NCBI GenBank assembly: GCA_963706685.1
Contig: CAVPMY010000009.1
Location: 62,001 to 126,000, forward strand
Direction of reading: 5' to 3'
Length of the DNA: 64,000 bases
Source of the DNA: CADEEN01 sp963706685
GTDB taxonomy: Bacteria; Pseudomonadota; Gammaproteobacteria; Burkholderiales; Burkholderiaceae_C
Shown here: positions 18,182 to 26,662 of the stretch, piece by piece
How the letters are laid out: the number at the start of each line of letters is the position of its first letter
Position numbering within the stretch: the first letter of the stretch is position 1
Notes under the pieces: model-generated
Databases searched by the model: none
What the model saw: only the letters and a program-made list of their open reading frames with translations
What the model was told of the DNA's origin: nothing
Position numbers and translations under genes: made by a program

Positions 18182-20254
18182 TCAGCGGCCGGCGCGGGAG
18201 CCCCCTCGGCCGCCGCCGCCGCCGTTGCCGCGGCCACTGCCGCCGGCTCGGCGTCGACCACCGCCGCCCTTCTTGCCGTGCAAGGCGTCGCCGCCGATGT
18301 AGCCCACGGCGGTGCGCAATGGATCGGGTTGCGCCTGCCCACCGCCAGGCTTGCCGGCGCCGCCGCCGCGTTTCTTGCCACGGCCGCGCGGGCCACCACC
18401 CGCCGGGGCGCCAGCCGAGCCACTGGCGCCCTTTGGCGGGCCCTTGTTCAAGCGCTTGTCGTACGTCTGCTGCAGGGGGTTGGGAATCGGTGCGTCGTCG
18501 TCGAGTTCGCGTTGCGGCATGCGCGTGGCCGCCTTGAGTGCACGCTGATCGAATGTTTGCTGCAATGGATTGGGAATCGGCGCGTCGTCGCCGTACTCGC
18601 GCTTTTGCATGCGCTCCTCGCGCATCGCGCGCTGATCGAAGGTTTGCTGCAGTGGGCTCGGGATGTTGGTGAAGTCTGCAGACTCTGCGCCGACGTCCTC
18701 ATGGTCATTGAACTCGTGCTCGCGTGCGCGCAGCGCCGCATCGCCAAAACCTTCGTGCAGGTTGTACTTGCCGCCACGCCGCTTCTTGACGATGACCGGG
18801 GCCTCATGCGAGCGCGGCTCGCCGTGGGCGCGGGGCTCGCGTGGCGGGCGGGGCTCGCGCGGCTCGCGGCGCGGCTGCGCCGGCTTCGGTTCGCTGCCGC
18901 CGTCTCGCGCTTCGCCGCCACGGCCCGGTCGGCCACGGCCGTCACGCTGCTCGCGCGGCTCGCCGCGCTGCTTCTTGGCGCCGCTGCGGCCTTCGCCCAA
19001 ACCGGTCATCACGCGCAGCAACTTCACGTCGTCGGGCGACAGATCGACCGCCGCGCCGCGCTTCAAGCCGCGCGGCAGCACCACCGTGCCGTAGCGGATG
19101 CGGATCAGCCGGCTCACGGCCAGGCCGACAGCGTCGAACAGTCGCCGCACCTCGCGGTTGCGGCCTTCGGCAATCGTCACCCGGTACCAATGGTTGACGC
19201 CCTCGCCACCACCGTCTTCGATGCTCATGAAGGCGGCCGTCTGGCCTTCGATCGGCACGCCGGCCAGCAAGCGCGCGCGTGACTCGTCGTTCAATGTGCC
19301 GAGCACCCGCACCGCGTACTCGCGCTCGATGCCGAAGCGCGGATGCATCAAGCGGTTGGCCAATTCTCCGGACGTGGTGAACAGCAGCAGGCCTTCGGTG
19401 TTGATGTCCAGGCGGCCGACGGATTGCCATTTGCCATGCAGCAGGCGCGGCAGGCGGCGAAACACCGTCGGCCGACCCTCTGGGTCATCGAGCGTGACCA
19501 CTTCGCCGACCGGTTTGTGATACGCCAACACACGCGTCGGCAGCGGTGCGATGCGCACGCGCACCGGCTTGCCGTCGATGGCGACCTGGTCGCCCCACGA
19601 GACGCGTTGGCCGACATGTGCGACCTCGCCGTTCACGCTGACGCGGCCATCAACGATCATCTGCTCGAGATCGCGGCGCGAGCCAACGCCGGATTGCGCC
19701 AGCACCTTCTGCAGCTTCGGCGCTTCGGCGTCGGGCGCCAGAATGCGGCGCTCGGGCGCGGCATCGGCCGCATGGCTGGCTTGCTCGACGGCGGGCACAG
19801 CGGCTGGCGCATCGATGACCTCGTCAGCGGCCGGCTCGAGGCTGCTTGGCGTGTCGTCGTCACTGTCGAAGCTGCCGTCCTGCACGATGGCGAACAGTTC
19901 GCCGGCATCAGGCATCGGCGGGCGCTCGGCGGGGTTTGCCGGCGCGACTGCGGCGCTGTCATCGCGGCCTTCACGATCTTGCCGGCCCTTGCGGCCGCGC
20001 CGGCGCTTGCGCCGTGGACGTTGCGACGCGGCGCCCTCTTGCGGCGCATTGTCGGCGGCGACCGTGTCGTCACCCGCAGGCGCTGCCGACGGGTTGTCGG
20101 CAGTCGACTCATTGACCACCGCATCCGCGCCCTCGGCGCCGTTGTCCGGCGCCGCTTTGGCCGGCGCTCGGCGCCGACGCGGGCGAGGTGCCGCTGCATC
20201 CTGGGTGGGTGTCGCAGCAGGCAGGGCGTCGTCGTTGTCGGGGTCGTGGCTCAT
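18182..20254 (-). CDS. rluB: RluB-type 23S rRNA pseudouridine synthase with long disordered arms
   Basis: Pseudouridine synthase of the RsuA/RluB/E/F group, expected to modify U2605 of 23S rRNA. The S4 RNA-binding domain is at about residues 178-236 (LQKVLAQSGVGSRRDLEQMI). The catalytic domain runs from about 240 to 410, with catalytic Asp283 in GRLDINTEG. The protein is 690 residues, more than twice the E. coli size. Residues 1-175 are acidic/Ala-rich with basic RPRRRR-type clusters. Residues 415-690 are Arg/Gly/Pro-rich with three tandem units around NPLQQTFDQR (about 531-603) and a final RGG-like tail. Both arms look disordered and RNA-binding. The start overlaps scpB by ATGA. Confidence 0.93.
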   Translation of the reverse strand: MSHDPDNDDALPAATPTQDAAAPRPRRRRAPAKAAPDNGAEGADAVVNESTADNPSAAPAGDDTVAADNAPQEGAASQRPRRKRRRGRKGRQDREGRDDSAAVAPANPAERPPMPDAGELFAIVQDGSFDSDDDTPSSLEPAADEVIDAPAAVPAVEQASHAADAAPERRILAPDAEAPKLQKVLAQSGVGSRRDLEQMIVDGRVSVNGEVAHVGQRVSWGDQVAIDGKPVRVRIAPLPTRVLAYHKPVGEVVTLDDPEGRPTVFRRLPRLLHGKWQSVGRLDINTEGLLLFTTSGELANRLMHPRFGIEREYAVRVLGTLNDESRARLLAGVPIEGQTAAFMSIEDGGGEGVNHWYRVTIAEGRNREVRRLFDAVGLAVSRLIRIRYGTVVLPRGLKRGAAVDLSPDDVKLLRVMTGLGEGRSGAKKQRGEPREQRDGRGRPGRGGEARDGGSEPKPAQPRREPREPRPPREPRAHGEPRSHEAPVIVKKRRGGKYNLHEGFGDAALRAREHEFNDHEDVGAESADFTNIPSPLQQTFDQRAMREERMQKREYGDDAPIPNPLQQTFDQRALKAATRMPQRELDDDAPIPNPLQQTYDKRLNKGPPKGASGSAGAPAGGGPRGRGKKRGGGAGKPGGGQAQPDPLRTAVGYIGGDALHGKKGGGGRRRAGGSGRGNGGGGGRGGSRAGR

Positions 20255-20940
20255 GGGGCAGTAGGTTCGGAAGTACCGTGGAGGGGCAAAGGCTGCCCGG
20301 CGCCGGCGGCGGTCTCGTCAGCCGTCGTTTCGAGGGCCAGCGAGGTCTGGCCATCAGCGGCCACGACGCTGTCGATCAAGCCAGGCTGCCCGGCCAAAGC
20401 GTCGGCAATGCGCTGCTCGCCATTGCCACCGGTGGCGTCGAGTTCGGGCAGTTGGTCAAGGCTCGACAGACCCAGGTCGTCGAGGAAATGGCGCGTCGTG
20501 GCGTACAGCGCGGGACGGCCCGGCGCTTCGCGGTGACCGATCGATTCGATCCAGCCGCGGTCTTCGAGCTGCTTGACGATCTGGCTGCCGACGGCAACGC
20601 CACGAATGTCTTCGATGTCACCGCGTGTCACCGGCTGCCGGTAGGCGACGATGGCCAGTGTTTCCAGCACCGCACGCGAGTACTTGGGCGGCTTCTCGGG
20701 ATTGAGCCGGTCGAGGTACTCGCGCATTTCAGGTCGGCTCTGAAAGCGCCAGCCGCCGGCCAGCGGCACCAGTTCGACGCCTCGCCCTTGCCACTCGCCT
20801 ACCAGCTCGTCGAGCAGGCTCTTGAGGGTGTCGGCGCCGACCTGGTCATCGAACAGGGCGCGCAGCGCCGCCAACGGCAGCGGCTGGTGGGCGCAAATGA
20901 GCGCGGTTTCGAGGACGCGTTTGGCCTCTGGCGTGTTCAT
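20251..20940 (-). CDS. scpB: Segregation and condensation protein ScpB
   Basis: Winged-helix subunit that with ScpA completes the SMC condensin complex. From ATG 20940 (MNTPEAKRVLETALICAHQP) it has 229 residues. Two winged-helix domains lie in about 1-80 and 90-165, the second containing KYSRAVLETLAIVAYRQPVT, a strong family signature. The acidic tail after 175 is variable. An in-frame ATG at 21012 would add 24 residues lacking similarity. scpA is not in the window; only rluB is coupled here. Confidence 0.93.
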   Translation of the reverse strand: MNTPEAKRVLETALICAHQPLPLAALRALFDDQVGADTLKSLLDELVGEWQGRGVELVPLAGGWRFQSRPEMREYLDRLNPEKPPKYSRAVLETLAIVAYRQPVTRGDIEDIRGVAVGSQIVKQLEDRGWIESIGHREAPGRPALYATTRHFLDDLGLSSLDQLPELDATGGNGEQRIADALAGQPGLIDSVVAADGQTSLALETTADETAAGAGQPLPLHGTSEPTAP

Positions 20941-21093
20941 GCAAGCGACGTAGGGAGCGCCGGTACGGCCGGCGGCAATTGCAATGTCAGGGTTGGGTGT
21001 CGGGCCCAGCAAGGCAGCACAAGGGGGTGCCGCGCAACTTCTTTGAGCCGTCCCCGGCGACGGCGAAAACCGTTGCGTCCAGGGCGATTGGCG

Positions 21094-22083
21094 TCATTGT
21101 AGCGGCAGGCGGGCGCCGCCGGCTATTTCTTGCCATGCCGAGTGCAAATCGGCAGGCAGGGCTGCCTCAAAGCGCAGCGCTCTGCCGCTGCCGGGGTGTG
21201 CAAAACCCAGCCGCGCGGCGTGAAGGGCCTGGCGTGACAAGCCGAGCGCCGGCGCACCGCCGTAGAGCGCATCGGCCACCAGCGGATGCCCGCGTGAGGC
21301 CAGGTGGACGCGGATCTGGTGCGTGCGACCGCTGTGCAGGCGGCATAGCACGGCACTGAAGCCGGCCTTGGCGGCGATTCGCGTCACATCGGTGCGAGCG
21401 GGCTTGCCGCCGGCGAGCACGGCCATGCGCACCCGCGACACCGGATCGCGACCGATCGGCGCCTCGATGGCAAATGGCGCCGCCGCTGCGGTCCCGTGCA
21501 CCACAGCCAGGTACTCGCGCTGCACGTCGCGTGCGGCAATGGCGCGCGTCAGGGCCGTCATCGACTCGATCGTCTTGGCAACGACCATCAAGCCGGAGGT
21601 GTCTTTGTCCAGCCGGTGCACCACGCCCGCCCGCGGCAATTGCAGTGCCCCATCGTGGTGGGCCAGCAGGCCGTTGAGCAGCGTGCCGCGCCAGTGGCCA
21701 GGCGCAGGATGCACCACCAGGCCGGCGGGCTTGTCGATCACGATCACCTGGTCGTCCTCGAACACGATCGCCAACGCCATCGGCTCGGCGGTGAAGGCCA
21801 GGCACTCGTCCGTGGGCTGCAGCTCGACGCTCACCGACTGACCGGCGCGCAAGCGCCGCGAAGCCGTGCGCGAGATGCCACCATCGACGCTGACCAGGCC
21901 GCGCTCGATCAGGCCCTGCAGATGGCTGCGCGAAAACTCGGCGGCATGCGCCACCAGCAACTTGTCCAGACGTTCGCCGTGGCCAGCGGCGTCGACGCTG
22001 AAGCGCCGCAGCTCGACCGCTGCTTCCGCCGGGTCCTCGATGCTTGCATCCCTATAATCGCCCTCGTTTTCAACAGCGTTCAT
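21094..22083 (-). CDS. rluD: 23S rRNA pseudouridine synthase RluD
   Basis: Makes pseudouridines 1911, 1915 and 1917 of 23S rRNA. From ATG 22083 the protein has 329 residues. The S4 domain is N-terminal (GERLDKLLVAHAAEFSRSHL). The catalytic core has VVHRLDKDTSGLMVVAK with the nucleophilic Asp, and RTHQIRVHLA near the C-terminus. It is divergent from bamD with only 29 bp between start codons; rluD next to bamD (yfiO) is a widely conserved pair. Confidence 0.94.
   Translation of the reverse strand: MNAVENEGDYRDASIEDPAEAAVELRRFSVDAAGHGERLDKLLVAHAAEFSRSHLQGLIERGLVSVDGGISRTASRRLRAGQSVSVELQPTDECLAFTAEPMALAIVFEDDQVIVIDKPAGLVVHPAPGHWRGTLLNGLLAHHDGALQLPRAGVVHRLDKDTSGLMVVAKTIESMTALTRAIAARDVQREYLAVVHGTAAAAPFAIEAPIGRDPVSRVRMAVLAGGKPARTDVTRIAAKAGFSAVLCRLHSGRTHQIRVHLASRGHPLVADALYGGAPALGLSRQALHAARLGFAHPGSGRALRFEAALPADLHSAWQEIAGGARLPLQ
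22053..22058 (+). promoter_or_regulatory. Probable -10 element for bamD
   Basis: Perfect TATAAT hexamer 55 bp upstream of the bamD start, inside the 5' end of divergent rluD. No good -35 is visible at 16-18 bp, so strength is uncertain. Transcription would start near 22065, giving a 48-nt leader. Confidence 0.5.
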
Positions 22084-22112
22084 GGGGTGCGATTGTCGGC
22101 CCTGTGTGCACG

Positions 22113-22919
22113 ATGCTCCTGCCACTCCGACGCATTGCCAGTTTGCTCGCCGCTGCCGCCGTCCTCGCCGCGGGCTGCGGCACGACGAGCGACAAGATCG
22201 ATCCCAGCTCGACCGAGGCCGTCGAAAAGCTCTACGCCGAAGGCAAGGACGAACTGGCCAGCGGCGGTTATGAGCGCGCCATCAAGATCTTCGAGCGCGT
22301 GGAAGGCCGCGCTGCCGGCACCTTGCTGGCGCAGCAGGCCTCGCTCGACCTGGCGTATGCGCAGCAACGCAGCAATGACCGCGCCGCCGCGCTGGTCACG
22401 CTGGACCGCTTCATCAAGCTGCACCCGTCGAGCCCGGCGCTCGACTATGCGTACTACTTGCGCGGCGTGGCCAACTTCAACGACAAGCTGGGCATCCTGT
22501 CGGCGTTGTCGCGGCAGGATTTGTCCGAGCGCGATCAGCAGGCCTCGCGCGACTCGTATCAATCGTTCCGGCAGGTGGTCGAGCAGTTCCCGGCATCGCG
22601 CTACGCCGCCGACGCCAAGCTGCGCATGGACTACATCGTCAATGCACTGGCCGACTACGAGTTGCATGTCTCTCGCTACTACTACCGGCGCGGCGCCTAC
22701 GTGGCGTCGGCCAACCGTGCACAGCAGGTGCTGCTCGAGTTTCCGCAGACCCCAGCCACCGAAGAAGCGCTGTACCTGATGATGACCAGCTACCAGCAGC
22801 TCGGCCTGGACAGCCTGCGCACGGACACCCAGCGCGTGCTGGAGAAGAACTTTCCGCAAAGCCGCTTCCTGGGTGGCAGCGGCGCGCAGACCCAGAAAAG
22901 CTGGTGGCAGTTCTGGTAG
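22113..22919 (+). CDS. bamD: Outer membrane assembly lipoprotein BamD
   Basis: Essential TPR lipoprotein of the BAM complex. From ATG 22113 it has 268 residues. The signal peptide ends at lipobox LAAGC with Cys22. TPR units start with AVEKLYAEGKDELASGGYER and continue to about residue 245. An upstream in-frame ATG at 22044 would lie within rluD and is not needed. The stop is separated from the convergent helicase gene stop by a single base, with no room for a terminator. Confidence 0.95.
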   Translation: MLLPLRRIASLLAAAAVLAAGCGTTSDKIDPSSTEAVEKLYAEGKDELASGGYERAIKIFERVEGRAAGTLLAQQASLDLAYAQQRSNDRAAALVTLDRFIKLHPSSPALDYAYYLRGVANFNDKLGILSALSRQDLSERDQQASRDSYQSFRQVVEQFPASRYAADAKLRMDYIVNALADYELHVSRYYYRRGAYVASANRAQQVLLEFPQTPATEEALYLMMTSYQQLGLDSLRTDTQRVLEKNFPQSRFLGGSGAQTQKSWWQFW

Positions 22920-22920
22920 C

Positions 22921-24912
22921 TCAGTGGGCTGAGGCCAGCTCGATCAGCCACGACAGCGCGTCATTCTCTGCATCCAGCCGCTTCATCGGCGGCAGGGCCG
23001 CAATCAGGCGCCGGCCATAGGGCATGTTGGCGATGCGTGGGTCACACACCACCAGCAGTCCGCGATCGGATTCGCTGCGCACCAGGCGGCCAGCGCCCTG
23101 TTTGAGCGACACCGCCGCGTCGGCAACGAAGCACTCGTTGAACGGGTTGCGACCCTGCGCTTCGAGCTGCTTGACGCGCGCTTCGATCAAAGGATCGTTG
23201 GGCGGCGGGAACGGCAGCTTGTCGATCAGCACGCACTGCAACGCATCACCCGGCACGTCGATGCCTTCCCAGAAGGTCTGCGAGCCGATCAGCACGGCGG
23301 CCGGCGCGTCGAGGAATCGCTGCAACAGCGCGCGCTTGGGTGCGCTGCCCTGCATCAGCACTTCGACCTGCGTCGCACCGGCGGCGTCGAGCCCGGCGCG
23401 CAAGGTCTCGGCCACCAGCGGCAGCGCGCGCAAGGTGGTCGTCAGCACGAAGGTGCGGCCGTTCAAGGCCGCGGCGCATCGCGCCGCCAGCGCCGCGACG
23501 GCGCTGGCATGGCCAGGCTCGTTCGGCTTGGGAAAGCGCGGCGGCACATACAGGCGCGCGTTGTTCGCGTAGTCGAACGGGCTGCCCACGCGCAGCGTGC
23601 GCGCGTTTTCGAGTGCCGCCGAGCGCGTGAACCAAGTCAGCGCCTCGTCGTCGCCGAGTGTCGCCGAGGTGAAGATCCAGGTTCTGGGCGCCTTGGCTCG
23701 CTGCTCGGTGATGACCTCGCGGATGTCCAGCGGCGACTCGACCAGGCGCACCGCATGCGCCGAGATGTCGATCCAGCGCACACGGTCGGCGGCCGCCACT
23801 TCGGCGAAGGCTTGCGCCGCTGCGGCCAGCGCCGCAGCACGTTCTGCCAAGCGGCCGAGATCGGGACCGAGGTCGATCGCAGCCTGCAGCGCTTGCTGCG
23901 CCGCAGCCGCCGTCTGTGACACCGACGACAACGCTTGCGCGAACGCAGCGAGGCCGGCTCGCTCGTTCCAGCGCAGCTTGAGCGACGCGCGCACCTCGCG
24001 CAGCGGCCCCGCTGCCGCCAGGCGCAGCTCGCGCGCATCGCGGTCCACCGCGCCGGCCAGTGCCGGCCAATCGGCCAGCCCACGGGCCTGCGCCAGCCCC
24101 ACGGCAGTGAGGTCGCGCGCGAAGTCGATCAACTGCGAGCTGCCCAGGGTCAGGCCGAGGAACTGCACACCTGCGTCCGACAGCTGATGCGCTTCGTCGA
24201 AGACCACGGCGTCGACGCTCGGCAGCAGCTCGGCCATGCCACTGTCGCGCACCGCCAGATCGGCAAAGAAGAGATGGTGGTTGATGACGACGAGGTCTGC
24301 AGCCATCGCTTCGCGCCGCGCCTTGACAACGTGGCAGGCGGCGAACTGCGGGCAGTCGCTGCCCAGGCAGTTGTCTCGCGTCGAGCTCACCAGGGGGATC
24401 ACCGGCGAGCGATCGTCCAGGCCATCGATCTCGGCCAGGTCGCCGCTTTTCGTGGACGGCGCCCAGGCCTCGATCCGCGACAGCGCACGCATCGCAAACC
24501 GGTCCGGCAGCTCGAATCCCTGGCGCACCTGCGCCAGCCGATGCAGGCACAGGTAGCTCGATCGGCCCTTGAGCAGGGCGACACGCACCGGCACACCCAG
24601 CGCCTCGACCAGCCGCGGCAGATCGCGCAGGAAGAGCTGGTCTTGCAGACTCTTGGTGGCGGTAGACACCAGCGCACGCTTGCCGGACAGCAGCAAGGGC
24701 ACCAGGTAGGCAAAGGTCTTGCCGACACCTGTTCCCGCCTCGGCCACCAGCGCTTCACGCTCATCAAGGGCCGCGGCCACGGCCTGGGCGAATGCTTGTT
24801 GTACCGGCCGTTCGGTGTAATTCGGGTCGGCTGCAGCGAGCGACCCGGCGCTGCTGAAGGCTTGCGCGACCTGATCGGCCAACGATGGCACGTCCCGTCG
24901 GGGGTGAGCCAT
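22921..24912 (-). CDS. DinG/YoaA-family ATP-dependent DNA helicase
   Basis: Superfamily 2 XPD-like 5'-3' helicase, 663 residues. Walker A is EAGTGVGKTF (about 58-67) and Walker B the DEAH box in VVFDEAHQL. Four cysteines (one in SSYLCLHRL, three in NCLGSDCPQFAACHV) form the iron-sulfur cluster site between helicase motifs. C-terminal motifs include GSQTFWEGIDVPGDAL and QGAGRLVRSESDRG. Size and the Fe-S spacing fit YoaA or DinG; I cannot tell which. It probably acts in DNA repair or R-loop removal. The gene lies 3 bp after the small YdcH-like gene. Confidence 0.9.
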   Translation of the reverse strand: MAHPRRDVPSLADQVAQAFSSAGSLAAADPNYTERPVQQAFAQAVAAALDEREALVAEAGTGVGKTFAYLVPLLLSGKRALVSTATKSLQDQLFLRDLPRLVEALGVPVRVALLKGRSSYLCLHRLAQVRQGFELPDRFAMRALSRIEAWAPSTKSGDLAEIDGLDDRSPVIPLVSSTRDNCLGSDCPQFAACHVVKARREAMAADLVVINHHLFFADLAVRDSGMAELLPSVDAVVFDEAHQLSDAGVQFLGLTLGSSQLIDFARDLTAVGLAQARGLADWPALAGAVDRDARELRLAAAGPLREVRASLKLRWNERAGLAAFAQALSSVSQTAAAAQQALQAAIDLGPDLGRLAERAAALAAAAQAFAEVAAADRVRWIDISAHAVRLVESPLDIREVITEQRAKAPRTWIFTSATLGDDEALTWFTRSAALENARTLRVGSPFDYANNARLYVPPRFPKPNEPGHASAVAALAARCAAALNGRTFVLTTTLRALPLVAETLRAGLDAAGATQVEVLMQGSAPKRALLQRFLDAPAAVLIGSQTFWEGIDVPGDALQCVLIDKLPFPPPNDPLIEARVKQLEAQGRNPFNECFVADAAVSLKQGAGRLVRSESDRGLLVVCDPRIANMPYGRRLIAALPPMKRLDAENDALSWLIELASAH

Positions 24913-24915
24913 CGA

Positions 24916-25119
24916 CTACGCGGGCTCTGGGGGATCGACCAGCTGCTCGAGCCTCGAAATCTGGTCGCGCAGCAGCAGCCGCCGCTTCTTCAGCCGGCGC
25001 AGCGCCAGGTCGTCGATCGGCATCTGCTCGGCTGCGCGATCGATCAGGCTGTCGAGGTCGGCATGTTCCATGCGCAACTCGATCAGCTGTCGTTGGGGCG
25101 AATGCAGGTTTTCATCCAT
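24916..25119 (-). CDS. YdcH-like (DUF465) small coiled-coil protein
   Basis: A 67-residue charged, helical protein from ATG 25119 (MDENLHSPQRQLIELRMEHA). The pattern DLDSLIDRA...RRLKKRRLLLRDQISRLE matches the DUF465/YdcH family of short coiled coils of unknown function. An upstream in-frame ATG at 25173 adds residues unlike the family. It is upstream of the helicase gene on the same strand and divergent from the phosphatase gene. Confidence 0.8.
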   Translation of the reverse strand: MDENLHSPQRQLIELRMEHADLDSLIDRAAEQMPIDDLALRRLKKRRLLLRDQISRLEQLVDPPEPA

Positions 25120-25214
25120 CGGCGTCGATTGACGAGTGTAGGCGCGCGGCACGAGTTCACGTCCGGGCACCAACGCCCCTCAGGCAATGCACCCCTTGGC
25201 CGTATATTGCGTGC

Positions 25215-26003
25215 ATGCCCCCGCCTGCCGTCGCCCAACCCTCCTACCGGCTCAGTGCCGCCACCGGCATGCACCGTGGCGACCGCCAGTACCAGCAAGA
25301 CCAGGTGGAGTTGTTCGCCCACCCGCGCGTTGCCGGCTGCGCCCTGGCCGTGCTGGCCGATGGCATGGGCGGCAAGAGCGGTGGCCGCAAGGCCGCCGAC
25401 CAGGTGATCATGGTCGCGCGCCAGCTCTATGAGCGCCACTTGGCGGAAAAGGACGAGGCGACGGTGCTGCTGCGCCAGATCGTCGAAGAGTCTCATCTGA
25501 TGATCAAATTGACGGCGATGACGGCCGAGGAAGAGCCGCACAGCACCATCGCCGCCTTCATCATCGGCCCAAACCGCCGCTGCGACATCGTCCATGCCGG
25601 CGACTCGCGCGTCTACCACTTCCGCGGCCCGGACATGGCCACCCGCACCATCGACCATTCGTACGTACAGCGGCTAATCGACGAGGGCCAGATCACCGAG
25701 GAAGAGGCGAACACACACGCGCAGTCGAATCTGCTGACAGGCTGCCTCGGCACACAGCAGGATCCGCCGCTGGCGGTGCGCGAGTTGGGCATGCTCGAAG
25801 TCGGCGACTCGGTGCTGGCTTGCAGTGACGGCCTGTGGCACTACTTCACGCCGCGCGAACTCGGCGCCATCGTGCACACACTGCCGCCGCGCGAGGCCAG
25901 CGAGATGCTGGTCACCAAGGCGCGCCAGCGCGCCCGCGGCGGCGGCGACAACCTGTCGCTCGCGTTGGTGCGCGTAGAGCCGTTGGACCCCAAGCAGCGC
26001 TGA
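25215..26003 (+). CDS. PP2C-family serine/threonine phosphatase
   Basis: Metal-dependent protein phosphatase, 262 residues from ATG 25215. The PP2C motifs appear in order: RGDRQYQQDQ (about 20-29), LADGMGGKSGG with metal-binding Asp (about 50-60), HAGDSRVYHFR, CSDGLWHYF and GGGDNLSLALV near the C-terminus. No transmembrane segment is seen, so it is cytosolic. No Ser/Thr kinase or type VI secretion gene is nearby, so its partner kinase cannot be named. The open frame extends 110 codons upstream without support. A TATATT hexamer lies just 9 bp before the ATG. Confidence 0.9.
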   Translation: MPPPAVAQPSYRLSAATGMHRGDRQYQQDQVELFAHPRVAGCALAVLADGMGGKSGGRKAADQVIMVARQLYERHLAEKDEATVLLRQIVEESHLMIKLTAMTAEEEPHSTIAAFIIGPNRRCDIVHAGDSRVYHFRGPDMATRTIDHSYVQRLIDEGQITEEEANTHAQSNLLTGCLGTQQDPPLAVRELGMLEVGDSVLACSDGLWHYFTPRELGAIVHTLPPREASEMLVTKARQRARGGGDNLSLALVRVEPLDPKQR

Positions 26004-26014
26004 TTCGGCGCCGA

Positions 26015-26662
26015 TCAGCGCGCTGCAGCCGACGCCGCCACCGGCGGCGGGACCGGCAGCCCTTGCGCCGGTGCACCCTTCGCTGCACGGGCGCGGTTTC
26101 GTTGTTCGACAGCGTCACGATGGGCGCCAGCCTGTGCGGCACGGCGCTTCGAAGCCGCTGCACGATCCGCCGCCTGGGCCCTCTCTGCGGCTGCCGCCTG
26201 CCCAGCGCGGCGCGACGGCGCCGGCGTTGCCGGCAGCGCGGACTCGTCACCAACCGACTCTGTGTCCGGGGTGACGGCTGCTGGCGCAGCCGACGCTGCA
26301 GGTCGCGACTCGGCCGGCGGCAACCGCAACTCGTCGGCTTTGGCCTGTGCATCCTGGCGCGCCCGAATGCGCGCTGCCCGATCGGCGGCACGGCCCTTGC
26401 GCCCGGACTCGTCGAGCAGCGCGCGCTGATGGTCGAGTTGCTGCAGCGCGACGCGGCGCTCGGCGCGAACCTGGGCCAGGCAGGCGGACACAGCGAAGCG
26501 ATTGGCGCACGCCCGCTCGCCGGCGTGGGCCCGCGCATCGACCTGCTGGCGCTCGAGCGCGATGCGCTGGCGTTGCGACGCTGCGTCGTCGGCAGCCTGC
26601 GCGGCCGCAACCATGGCCATCAACGCCACCAGCAGCAACTCAGGTAAGTGTCGTATCGACAT
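26015..26662 (-). CDS. Secreted or periplasmic Ala/Arg/Gln-rich protein of unknown function
   Basis: A 215-residue protein I do not recognise. From ATG 26662 (MSIRHLPELLLVALMAMVAA) it has a clear signal peptide, cleaved near AAAQAADD. The mature part is a long Arg/Ala/Gln-rich helical region with two cysteines (ERACANRFAVSACLAQ), then a Pro/Ala-rich hinge (about 120-160) and an Arg/Ala/Gln-rich tail. It resembles a periplasmic coiled coil. Its start lies within the 3' end of zapE (23-bp overlap), so it is translationally linked to that gene. Confidence 0.7.
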   Translation of the reverse strand: MSIRHLPELLLVALMAMVAAAQAADDAASQRQRIALERQQVDARAHAGERACANRFAVSACLAQVRAERRVALQQLDHQRALLDESGRKGRAADRAARIRARQDAQAKADELRLPPAESRPAASAAPAAVTPDTESVGDESALPATPAPSRRAGQAAAAERAQAADRAAASKRRAAQAGAHRDAVEQRNRARAAKGAPAQGLPVPPPVAASAAAR

